This document shows positions 17,533 to 25,456 of a stretch of DNA of 64,000 nucleotides, piece by piece (within the stretch, counting starts at the first letter, position 1; each line of letters starts with the position of its first letter). The stretch lies in the NCBI RefSeq assembly GCF_023035675.1, contig NZ_CP073136.1:558001-622000 (forward strand). The letters run 5' to 3'. This DNA is from Borrelia hermsii DAH. Its GTDB lineage: Bacteria > Spirochaetota > Spirochaetia > Borreliales > Borreliaceae. A program made the translations under genes and the position numbers. The notes below the pieces were generated by a model, which made no database searches, was not told where the DNA came from, and was given only the letters and a program-made list of their open reading frames with translations.

Positions 17533-19398
17533 ATGAAGTTAGAGAATATGGATGAAGTTTGGGCTTTGCCAGTTTGTTGCAATATCAACAATTCTATTAT
17601 TGATGATTTTAGACTTTCAGATAAATATAAAGATCAGGTTTTTTATATAAGTTATAAAGATGATATTATCTTAAAGTTTATTGATATTGTTGATTCTAAT
17701 GAATTTGATTTAAAACTTTTTGATAATAAAATAGATTTTGAAGGACAAATTCCTGTAGTTTTATATTCTGAGAGCTTAGATTCTTTATTAGGAGCAGAAG
17801 AAAGCATTGATTTTGAATTAAAAGACATTGAGCAGAATGATGTTTATTTTGATTCAAGAGTGAAAGAATCAGGTGAATTTAAAATTCATAATTCTTATTA
17901 TGAGTTTTCAGATTATTTAAATTATTGCAGTGATATTCTTTTAGTTAGAGTGTGCTTTAAAGGCGATAGTTTAATCATTGATGCAGACCTTGATAATATT
18001 GCACTTGTAAAGCAAATTATTAGTAATAATTTTTGTATTGCTTTCGATAAGATTATTATTAATCCTATTAATAATGATTGTTTGAATGGTTTGTTTCCAG
18101 TTTCTTTTAATGCTGTCTTACAAGGTATAATAATTGCTAAGAAACTTGGGCAAAAAGTTAATGTTATTTATTATAAAAGACATTTTTTAATGGCACAATC
18201 CTTAAGTTTAAAGTTTTCAGCTGTTAATTATTTATCAGTAGAAAATAGGCTTGCTAAGATTATGTTAGATCTTGAAATCGACAGACCATTAAACTTTTTA
18301 TATAAATTTTATTTTGATTGCCTCAGGCATATTTTTAGTAATTTATTTTTTGATGTGTGTGTACATATTAATTTCATATCGACTAAGAGTAATGCTATAT
18401 TTTTTTATGACAATTATTTCTTCTTTGAGAGCTCTGTTTATAATTTTATTTATTCAAACTTTTATAATCTTGCAGTCAGTTTGTCAATTGAACCTCTTAG
18501 TTATTTACTCAGCTATGTTAAGGGTGAATATAATATTTTTTTAAAGCTTTTTAAGGAGATGGATTTGAAAAATTCTATCATGCGCAAGTCATCTTCTATA
18601 AGCTTAAATAATGAATATAATATTTTTGATGTGAGAAGAAAAGGTATAGGATTTGCCTTTTTAAATCTAGACCCTAATCTAGATTCTGCTTTCTTAAGTG
18701 GCAATCAGACTGTTTCTATGAGTTTGCATAAGGATAAATTAGACGTATCTATTCCTTATAGAGTGATAGATGTCAACTTAATAAACTATTTAAGGAATAC
18801 TTTAGCTAGGACTTTTAGCTTATCTTATGATAATGTTAATTTTATTGTTAGTGATGCCTTTGGAGAGGATGTTGAACCTTATAGTGCATTGATCAAAGAA
18901 TCTTATCTCATTGAAAGAGAGGTTTTAGCTATGAAGGATGAGCTTGTCGTGATGATTGGTGAGGATTTTAAAGGAGAATATCCTGTTGTAGTTGGTCAAA
19001 ACTTTGTTGTAGATATAGGCAAGAGGTTTAATGTTGCTTGTTCTCTTGAGATTGATGTAGGAATAAGTTCTTTTAATATTATATTTAGTAATGTGAATTT
19101 TTTTGTTGAAAATGGTAAGTTTGATAAACTTAGAATAAATAATAAACGTGCATTTTCAATTTTTAGCTTGGCAGTTGACTATGTTTTTGGAAATATTACT
19201 TATGATATTGTTGATTCCGTGGAGCTTGAGTTTATTGAAGATGGTGAATTTGTTTTTTCTTTTAGAGTATTATTTGTTGCATCTGTTTCTGCAATTAGAA
19301 CAGCTTTAATTCAGGCTTTTGACTTTAACATATGTAAAACCCCTATTGATCTTAAGGATATTCTAAATAGTTGGAGCGTACGAATTGATACTAATTAG
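17533..19398 (+). CDS. Degenerate molybdopterin-subunit homologue (XdhA/CoxL-like)
   Basis: About 621 residues, shorter than the 750-800 of real xanthine dehydrogenase/CO dehydrogenase large subunits. I recognise the family along the chain: FEGQIPVVLYSESLDSL (hammerhead domain), FNAVLQGIIIAKKLGQKVNV (usually AaflA.klg.PVkv), NIFDVRRKGIGFAF (usually ..RRGiAi..), LARTFSLSYDNVNFIVSDAF (usually aae.LGvp...V.v...DT), and VSAIRTALIQAFDFNICKTP near the end (usually AI.nAi..a.G..i..lP). The molybdopterin glycine motifs (GGGFGGK, GQG) and the catalytic Glu in KGxGE are not present. It overlaps the next gene by 14 bp. The start is uncertain: TTG 17527, ATG 17533 or ATG 17548. An active molybdoenzyme is unlikely; a retained structural or new role is inferred. 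Confidence 0.7.
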   Translation: MKLENMDEVWALPVCCNINNSIIDDFRLSDKYKDQVFYISYKDDIILKFIDIVDSNEFDLKLFDNKIDFEGQIPVVLYSESLDSLLGAEESIDFELKDIEQNDVYFDSRVKESGEFKIHNSYYEFSDYLNYCSDILLVRVCFKGDSLIIDADLDNIALVKQIISNNFCIAFDKIIINPINNDCLNGLFPVSFNAVLQGIIIAKKLGQKVNVIYYKRHFLMAQSLSLKFSAVNYLSVENRLAKIMLDLEIDRPLNFLYKFYFDCLRHIFSNLFFDVCVHINFISTKSNAIFFYDNYFFFESSVYNFIYSNFYNLAVSLSIEPLSYLLSYVKGEYNIFLKLFKEMDLKNSIMRKSSSISLNNEYNIFDVRRKGIGFAFLNLDPNLDSAFLSGNQTVSMSLHKDKLDVSIPYRVIDVNLINYLRNTLARTFSLSYDNVNFIVSDAFGEDVEPYSALIKESYLIEREVLAMKDELVVMIGEDFKGEYPVVVGQNFVVDIGKRFNVACSLEIDVGISSFNIIFSNVNFFVENGKFDKLRINNKRAFSIFSLAVDYVFGNITYDIVDSVELEFIEDGEFVFSFRVLFVASVSAIRTALIQAFDFNICKTPIDLKDILNSWSVRIDTN

Positions 19399-19846
19399 CT
19401 TTAATTTGAATGGAGAGAGTCTTTCAAAAAGTATTGAACTTCCTTTAAGTACCAAAGAGCTTTTGATAAGTATTTTTTATTCAGGTGATCGAAATTTCAT
19501 TGAAAACATGAATAAAAAGTTTTCATTGGTGCTCTTAGACTTAAAACCTGTATATTCATCTTTAGTTCCGGCCTTTATGTTAAATGGGCGCAGCATCATT
19601 ACTGTTGAAGGTTTGCAAAATACAACCTTTTATGAGACATTGGTTAAAGTTTTACTTGAAAATGATTTTGGTTTTTGTGCAAATTGTTTTTCATCTAATG
19701 TATTATTATTCCACTATTTTTTAAAACGTAAGGTTATAATTAGGACTGATATTTTGGGATATTATAATACATTAAAATGTAATTGTCTTGATGTTAATAC
19801 TTTTTTAGATCTTTATTTGCGATTGGAAGAGTTAGAGAGAAAATGA
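19385..19846 (+). CDS. Degenerate 2Fe-2S subunit homologue (XdhC/CoxS-like)
   Basis: A 153-residue protein, the normal length for the small iron-sulfur subunit. The N-terminal ISFNLNGESL matches the ferredoxin-like strand, and VYSSLVPAFMLNGRSIITVEGL aligns with the family stretch vnSCLvpa...G..v.TiEGL. FGFCANCFSSNVLLFHYFL and the later KCNC correspond to the second-cluster segments QCGFCTPG and GNLCRCTGY. All four cysteines of the first cluster are missing (residues about 34-60 contain none). Four cysteines remain: C98, C101, C132 and C134. TTG start with GGAG at 19373-19376; it overlaps its neighbours on both sides, so the three genes are translationally coupled. Confidence 0.7.
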   Translation: MILISFNLNGESLSKSIELPLSTKELLISIFYSGDRNFIENMNKKFSLVLLDLKPVYSSLVPAFMLNGRSIITVEGLQNTTFYETLVKVLLENDFGFCANCFSSNVLLFHYFLKRKVIIRTDILGYYNTLKCNCLDVNTFLDLYLRLEELERK

Positions 19847-20706
19847 GTGGTGTTAAGGTATATTATCCAGAAAATTTTAATGCACTTGTTAGCTTGTTTA
19901 AGGAAGATTCAAACAGTTATATAGTTTATAATGAGATTGATTTTCATAAAAATGCTGCAATTTTTATGAAAAATGATATTTCTGATAACTTTTTTATAAT
20001 TAATAATTTTGAAAGATTTAATAAAGTTTCTCTTAAGAGTAATTTTTTGGAAATGGGACCTTGTGTTACTTATGATGCGATATTGCAATTTGGAGAGAGA
20101 AACATTCCAAGGTTATTTTATGAATTTATTTCAAGACTGAATGATAGGATATATCTAAATAGCATTAATATTGCTAATGGATTTTATTATAAGAACACAG
20201 TATTTGATTTATATCCTTTGTTATTAAGTCTTGATGCCCAGCTTGAATTTAAAAATATTTTGACTAAAAAAACTTATACTTATAATGCTTACAGTATTAA
20301 CAGAGATGATTACATACAAAGTCGTCATACTTTGTTTTTAAATAAATTAAAATTTCCAATTACGAATTTATGGAATAAGAGTTTTTATAGCAAAATATTT
20401 GTTGATACTTTTTCATCTGATATTTTAGAAGAAGTAAACATTATTTTTATTTGCGTTCTTTTGAATGTTAAAAGAGATATTATAAGTGATTTTCTGATGA
20501 AAATATTTTATAATGACAAAGTTATTACTTTAAGGGATTCTCAAGTTTTACTTCTTAATAAATCTTTGCCTTTATCTCTAGTTGAAATTGAAGATTCTCT
20601 TAAGATGCTAGATAGGAATATGAGAGATGTTAAAAACTTTAACTTCGGGGAGAGAAGTTTAAGACTTATAAAAAATTTTTATTTCGATATATTATTTAAT
20701 TTTTAG
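19843..20706 (+). CDS. Degenerate FAD-subunit homologue (XdhB/CoxM-like)
   Basis: A 287-residue protein, like the 290-residue FAD subunit of xanthine dehydrogenase. FLEMGPCVTYDAIL aligns with the family l.IGA.vT...l; IPRLFYEFISRLNDRIYLNS then NIANGFYYKNTVFDLYPLLL and LDAQLEF follow the order of the family stretch around TiGGNi.nasp..D..p.LlaLdA. The C-terminal helix (GERSLRLIKNFYFDIL) matches the subunit's tail. The FAD phosphate-binding AGGTD loop is replaced by VYNEIDFHK, and the GGN by SIN, so FAD binding is doubtful. ATG overlaps the previous stop (ATGA). The frame is fully intact. It ends the trio; ptsH follows after 179 bp. Confidence 0.75.
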   Translation: MSGVKVYYPENFNALVSLFKEDSNSYIVYNEIDFHKNAAIFMKNDISDNFFIINNFERFNKVSLKSNFLEMGPCVTYDAILQFGERNIPRLFYEFISRLNDRIYLNSINIANGFYYKNTVFDLYPLLLSLDAQLEFKNILTKKTYTYNAYSINRDDYIQSRHTLFLNKLKFPITNLWNKSFYSKIFVDTFSSDILEEVNIIFICVLLNVKRDIISDFLMKIFYNDKVITLRDSQVLLLNKSLPLSLVEIEDSLKMLDRNMRDVKNFNFGERSLRLIKNFYFDILFNF

Positions 20707-20793
20707 TATTATCAATAGTATTATAAAAATTAGCATTATTAAATATTAAATAATTGCCGGTTTTTTGGCATAGTTTTAATATAAAAGCAATGG

Positions 20794-20809
20794 AATTGAT
20801 GTATCAATT
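20794..20809. promoter_or_regulatory. Operator-like inverted repeat upstream of ptsH
   Basis: AATTGAT-GT-ATCAATT is a perfect 7-bp inverted repeat with a 2-bp centre, lying 13 bp upstream of the TATAAT box. The position suits a repressor or activator site, but no regulator is known from the sequence and chance is possible in such AT-rich DNA. Confidence 0.35.
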
Positions 20810-20822
20810 TGTTTTTATGCAT

Positions 20823-20828
20823 TATAAT
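20823..20828 (+). promoter_or_regulatory. Candidate -10 box of the ptsH-ptsI-crr operon
   Basis: A consensus TATAAT lies 57 bp before the ptsH start. No well-spaced -35 is obvious; TTGATG at 20796-20801 is 21 bp away, too far for a standard promoter, so an activator or a different -35 may be involved. Confidence 0.4.
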
Positions 20829-20885
20829 ATTTATTTGTTGATAACTTAATCAAAAAATAAATATTCAAATAAGGGGCTTAAGCTT

Positions 20886-21146
20886 ATGGTTAAAAGAGAA
20901 GCTACAATTAAAGCTGTTAATGGCTTGCATGTTAGACCGGCGTCAACATTTGTAAAAAAGGCTAAGGAATATACTAGCGATATAACTATTGAAGCTGATG
21001 GAAAATCTGTTAGTGGAAAAAGTTTATTTCGATTACAAACCCTAGAATTATCTTCTGGCAAGAAGCTTATGGTTTGTGCTCAGGGTGATGATGAAGAGAA
21101 GGCTGTTACTGAACTTGTTGAGCTCATTGAATCTTTTAAAGAGTAG
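20886..21146 (+). CDS. ptsH: Phosphocarrier protein HPr
   Basis: An 86-residue cytoplasmic PTS carrier that takes phosphate from enzyme I and hands it to EIIA proteins. The active-site His is in NGLHVRPAS (about residue 15), and the regulatory-serine region is KSVSGKSLFRLQTL with Ser at about 46. ATG start with AAGGGG about 9 nt upstream. First gene of the ptsH-ptsI-crr operon. I see no HPr kinase gene in the window, so whether the serine is used is unknown. Confidence 0.95.
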   Translation: MVKREATIKAVNGLHVRPASTFVKKAKEYTSDITIEADGKSVSGKSLFRLQTLELSSGKKLMVCAQGDDEEKAVTELVELIESFKE

Positions 21147-21161
21147 ATGTGGAAGGTTGAT

Positions 21162-22883
21162 ATGACTTTATCGGGGAAAAGAATATCTAAAGGGATAGGT
21201 ATAGGAGAAGCACTTTTTATTAAGAAGGATTTTGATAAATTCATTGATAAATCAAAAATTGCTTCTTTTCAAATTGATAGTGAGATAAAAAAATTTAATG
21301 ATGCTAAGTCAAAGGCTATAGCGGTACTTAAAGATCTCACAAAAAAGGTTGTAGCTCAACTTGGGGCTGATAAGGAAGGCATTTTTGAAGGGCAGATGTT
21401 AGTTATTGAGGATGATGAACTTTCTGATTCTGTTATAAGTTTTATTAAGAATAAAAATTATGGTGCTGCTTATGCTGTATATCTATCCTTTAAAGAATTG
21501 ATTGCAAGTGTAGAAGAATATACAGATGCTTATTTAAAAGAGCGAGTTTCTGATTTTAAAGATATTAGGAATAGGCTTATTGCAAATATCTTAGATCAGG
21601 TGACTGATCTTGCTGAGGTTAAGAGAGATGTAGTTCTGATTACTGAAGAATTAACACCTTCTGATACAATGCAGGTTGATTTAAATTATGTTAAGGGATT
21701 TGTGACCGCAGTTGGTGGTGAGACTTCTCATGCTGCTATTTTGGCAAGGACAATGGGACTTCCAGCTCTTGTGATGACGCCTTTAGATATTGCTAAAATT
21801 AAAGAAGGTGATCATTTAATAATTGATGGCCTGTCTTCAATAATTATTTCTAGTCCTTCATCCAGTGAACTTGATAAATATACACATAAGATATTGGAGC
21901 ATAATGAGCATGAAAAACAGCTTTTTGAATTAAAAAACCAGGATGCAAAGACAAAAGACGGTATTAAAATATCTCTTAAGGCTAACATTGGAACTCCTAC
22001 AGATATTTCTTATGTTAATAAATATGGTCTTGATGGTATAGGGCTTTTTAGGACAGAATTTTTATATATGGAGTCTGTAAAGCCGCCAACAGAAGATGAA
22101 CAGTTTGAAGCCTATAAGAGAGTTTTAGAAACTATTGAAAAGAAAGGTGTTGTTACTATTCGTACTCTTGATATTGGCGGAGATAAAGAGATTCCATATT
22201 TTAATTTTCCAAAGGAAGATAATCCTTTTTTAGGTTATCGTGCTCTTAGAATGTATATGGACTATGAGGATTTGATACAAAGTCAGTTTAATGCGATTTT
22301 TAGGGCTAGTCATTATGGCAAGATAAGAATCATGGTTCCTATGCTTACTAGATATGAGGAAATTGATATAATTAATTATTTTGTAGATAAAGCTAAAGAG
22401 AATTTAAAGTCTAGAAATTTGCCTTTTGATGAAAATTTGGAAGTCGGGTGTATGATAGAAGTTCCTTCAGCGGCTTTGGTGGCTTCTGAGTTTGCTGACA
22501 AATTGGATTTCTTTAGTATTGGTACTAATGATTTAACCCAATATACTTTGGCTGTAGATCGGGGTAATCAGAAGATATCAAATTTATATGATAAATATAA
22601 TCCTGCTGTCTTAAGGCTTATTAAGAATGTTCTTGATGCTGGTAATAGTTCTGGTATTGATGTTTCTGTTTGTGGTGAGCTTGGGGGAGATGAGGCTGGA
22701 GCTTTGATTCTTATTGGGCTTGGATTTAGATCTTTAAGTATGGTTCCTAGTGCTTCACTTCGAATTAAGTATTTGCTAAGACAGTATACAATTTCTGATT
22801 TAAGTGAATTGGCAAATAAAGTGTTAAATAGTAAGTCAGAATCAGAGACTTTAAAATTTTTAGATAAATATATAGGAGATTAG
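21162..22883 (+). CDS. ptsI: PTS enzyme I
   Basis: Transfers phosphate from phosphoenolpyruvate to HPr. With the start at ATG 21162 the protein has 573 residues, the family length. I prefer it to ATG 21147 because GGAAGG (21151-21156) sits 5 nt upstream and lies inside the longer version. The N-terminal domain carries the phospho-His in GGETSHAAILART. The C-terminal TIM barrel carries GLFRTEFLYM, GFRSLSMVP and the PEP-binding Cys/Glu segment DVSVCGELGGD. It begins 15 bp after ptsH and is followed by crr 3 bp later, so the three form one transcript. Confidence 0.96.
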   Translation: MTLSGKRISKGIGIGEALFIKKDFDKFIDKSKIASFQIDSEIKKFNDAKSKAIAVLKDLTKKVVAQLGADKEGIFEGQMLVIEDDELSDSVISFIKNKNYGAAYAVYLSFKELIASVEEYTDAYLKERVSDFKDIRNRLIANILDQVTDLAEVKRDVVLITEELTPSDTMQVDLNYVKGFVTAVGGETSHAAILARTMGLPALVMTPLDIAKIKEGDHLIIDGLSSIIISSPSSSELDKYTHKILEHNEHEKQLFELKNQDAKTKDGIKISLKANIGTPTDISYVNKYGLDGIGLFRTEFLYMESVKPPTEDEQFEAYKRVLETIEKKGVVTIRTLDIGGDKEIPYFNFPKEDNPFLGYRALRMYMDYEDLIQSQFNAIFRASHYGKIRIMVPMLTRYEEIDIINYFVDKAKENLKSRNLPFDENLEVGCMIEVPSAALVASEFADKLDFFSIGTNDLTQYTLAVDRGNQKISNLYDKYNPAVLRLIKNVLDAGNSSGIDVSVCGELGGDEAGALILIGLGFRSLSMVPSASLRIKYLLRQYTISDLSELANKVLNSKSESETLKFLDKYIGD

Positions 22884-22886
22884 TTT

Positions 22887-23456
22887 ATGGGGTTTTTAGG
22901 TTTTTTTAAAAAGTCTGCTACTTTGGACTTAATAGCACCTGTTAGTGGGAAAGTTGTTTCAATTGATAAGGTGCCAGATGAGGCTTTTGCTGAGAAGATA
23001 GTTGGGGATGGAATTGCGATTATTCCAACCGGAAGTGAGTTGGTTGCGCCTTGTGATGGGAATATTGGTAAAATTTTTAAAACCAACCATGCCTTTAGCC
23101 TTGAAACTAAAGAGGGTGTTGAAATTTTTGTGCATTTTGGTATTAATACTCTTAATTTGAATGGTAAAGGATTTACAAGGGTTGCTGAAGAGGGCATGAG
23201 CGTCAAACAGGGCGATGTTATTATTAGGCTTGACCTTGAGTATTTAAAGGCCCATGCAGAGTCAGTAGTTACTCCTGTTGTTATTGCAAATTCTGATGAA
23301 GTTTCAAGCATTGAGTATGTATTTGGAAAGCTTGAAGATGGTTCTGAATATATTGTACCTTCTTCTACTACTTTAACTGAGGAGGTTAAAACTAAGATAT
23401 CTCAGACTAAACCTGTTGAGGCGGGCAAGGATTTGGTTCTTAGAGTTAAGAAGTAA
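22887..23456 (+). CDS. crr: PTS glucose-type EIIA component
   Basis: A 189-residue cytoplasmic EIIA of the glucose superfamily, which passes phosphate from HPr to a membrane EIIBC. It has the beta-sandwich signature LDLIAPVSGKVVSIDKVPD, the first active His region SLETKEGVEIFVHFGINTL (two-His site with VHFGI), and GMSVKQGDVIIRLDL. The N-terminal GFLGFFKKS is an amphipathic membrane-touching helix as in E. coli EIIA-Glc. No EIIBC gene is adjacent, so its partner lies elsewhere. It ends inside a strong hairpin. Confidence 0.94.
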   Translation: MGFLGFFKKSATLDLIAPVSGKVVSIDKVPDEAFAEKIVGDGIAIIPTGSELVAPCDGNIGKIFKTNHAFSLETKEGVEIFVHFGINTLNLNGKGFTRVAEEGMSVKQGDVIIRLDLEYLKAHAESVVTPVVIANSDEVSSIEYVFGKLEDGSEYIVPSSTTLTEEVKTKISQTKPVEAGKDLVLRVKK

Positions 23457-23486
23457 GTTCGCAAACATAAGCTTGCGAACTTACTT
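23451..23486. terminator. Bidirectional hairpin between convergent crr and htpG
   Basis: A perfect 14-bp stem (AAGTAAGTTCGCAA at 23451-23464 with its complement at 23473-23486) and an 8-nt loop. It includes the crr stop codon and ends 4 bp before the htpG stop, so it can serve both genes. There is no long T-tract on either side, so strength is uncertain. Confidence 0.7.
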
Positions 23487-23489
23487 GTA

Positions 23490-25337
23490 TTATATGTTTT
23501 GTTCTAATATTTCATTTATGATGTTTATAAATTGACTTGGATTTTTGCTTGGCAAGCCTGATGTTAGCATTGCCTCTTCAAGAAGAAGGATGCTTATTTT
23601 TTCCAAGTTTTCATCATCTAGATTTTTTAAATTTTGAATGATTTTATTGTTTGGATTGAGTTCAAGAATAGGTTTTGTTTCTTTGACCTCTTGTCCCATT
23701 GATATCATAATTCTTTGCATTTGATAAGTGGGGTCAGAACTATCAATTATTATTGCTGATGGTTCTTGTTTTAGAGTTGCTGATAGTGACACATCTTTAA
23801 CATGTTCTTTAAGTATTTCTTTTACCCTCAGTAATGTATCTTTGAATTCTTCTTCCATGTGCTTGAAGTTTTCGTCTTTAAGTTCATCACTTGTTTCATT
23901 TTTGTTTATTGCTTTTAACTTCATGCCATCGTATTCTGTGATGAAATTTAAAATAGCCTCATCAAGTTCATCATCCATAATAAGAGTTTCATATCCTCTT
24001 TCTTTATAAGCATTTACAATCGGATTGATTTTAAGTATATTTTCTCTCCCCCCTGTTATATAGTATATGCTTTTCTGTCCTTCAGGCATTCTCTCTTTGT
24101 ATTCTTTTAAGGATACAAGTCCATCGATGTGAGAAGACTTAAATCTAATTAAGGATATGAGCTTGTTTCTGTTATCAAAGTCAGAATAAACTCCTTCTTT
24201 TAAACATCTTCCAAATTCTTTAGAGAATTCATTGAACTTGGAGTGATCGGTCTCACTTAGCTTTTCAAGTTCACTAAGTATTTTCTTTACAGAAGATGCC
24301 TTTATTTTGGCCAATATTTTGTTTTGCTGTAAAATTTCCCTACTTACGTTTAGGGGTAAGTCTTGACAATCTATTATTCCCTTTATGAATCTTAGGTAAT
24401 TTGGAAGTAAGCTATCAGCAGAATCTGTAATGAAAATTCTATTTATGAATAATTTTACACCAGGTTTAGTATTTGGGTAGTAGAGATCATAAGGGGCTTT
24501 GCTTGGGACATAGAAAAGATTTATATACTCAATACTTCCTTCAGCTTTTGTGTGAATATGAATTAATGGATTCTCATAATCAAAGGTTAGATTTTTATAA
24601 AATTCATTGTATTCTTCATCAGTTATTTCATTTTTATTTTTTATCCAAATTGCTGTTGTGTCGTTTAGTTTTTCTTCCTTATCTTCAAATCCCTCCTGCT
24701 TTCCATCCTTCATTAAAGGTTCCTTGTACTTAATGAAGATAGGATAACTTATATGATTTGAATATTTTTTGATAATCTCTTGGATTTTCCATTTGTTGGT
24801 ATATTCAATTCCTTCTTCGTTAAGATAAAGGGTTATTTCAGTTCCATTTTCATCTTTTTTTGCCTTATCTATTTCATATCCTGTTTTGCCATCACTAGAC
24901 CAGATGTAGGCAACATCTTCTAAGGCTTTTTTTGTTACAACCTCAACTTTGTCTGATACAATAAAAGCGCTGTAAAATCCAACCCCAAACTGTCCAATTA
25001 AGCTTGCGGTTTTTTTCTCATCTTTTTTTAAATTGTTTATAAATTCTTTAGTGCCTGATTTTGCAATTGTGCCAAGATGATTAATCAGGTCTTCTCTGTT
25101 CATTCCAATTCCATTATCTTTTATCTTAATGAGTTTTTCGTCAAAGCTTATTTCTATTTTTGGCTCTAGTTTAATATCCTTAAATTTTTCGTTTGTTAGG
25201 CTTAAAAATTTAAGTTTATCAATGGAATCAGAGGCATTCGATATTAATTCCCGTAAAAATATTTCTTTATGAGAATAAAGAGAATGTATGATTAAATAAA
25301 GTAAATCATTAACTTCTGTATCAAATTGTTTTTTCAT
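23490..25337 (-). CDS. htpG: Hsp90-family chaperone HtpG
   Basis: An ATP-dependent dimeric chaperone of 615 residues. GHKL ATPase motifs are visible: ELISNASDSIDKLKF, IKDNGIGM, and the lid GQFGVGFYSAF. The middle domain holds LPLNVSREILQQNKIL with the catalytic Arg. The C-terminal dimerisation region is present (AMLTSGLPSKNPSQF). ATG start with AGGAG about 6 nt upstream. It is convergent with crr and divergent from gnd. Confidence 0.97.
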   Translation of the reverse strand: MKKQFDTEVNDLLYLIIHSLYSHKEIFLRELISNASDSIDKLKFLSLTNEKFKDIKLEPKIEISFDEKLIKIKDNGIGMNREDLINHLGTIAKSGTKEFINNLKKDEKKTASLIGQFGVGFYSAFIVSDKVEVVTKKALEDVAYIWSSDGKTGYEIDKAKKDENGTEITLYLNEEGIEYTNKWKIQEIIKKYSNHISYPIFIKYKEPLMKDGKQEGFEDKEEKLNDTTAIWIKNKNEITDEEYNEFYKNLTFDYENPLIHIHTKAEGSIEYINLFYVPSKAPYDLYYPNTKPGVKLFINRIFITDSADSLLPNYLRFIKGIIDCQDLPLNVSREILQQNKILAKIKASSVKKILSELEKLSETDHSKFNEFSKEFGRCLKEGVYSDFDNRNKLISLIRFKSSHIDGLVSLKEYKERMPEGQKSIYYITGGRENILKINPIVNAYKERGYETLIMDDELDEAILNFITEYDGMKLKAINKNETSDELKDENFKHMEEEFKDTLLRVKEILKEHVKDVSLSATLKQEPSAIIIDSSDPTYQMQRIMISMGQEVKETKPILELNPNNKIIQNLKNLDDENLEKISILLLEEAMLTSGLPSKNPSQFINIINEILEQNI

Positions 25338-25456
25338 AGAATTCTCCTGTCTTGCATTTGTTTTAATCTTTACTTTTTTTATAATATATCATAATCTAAA
25401 AATAATGAATAAAATAAATTTGTCTATAATAAAAAATTAGTGTAGGGGATAATACT

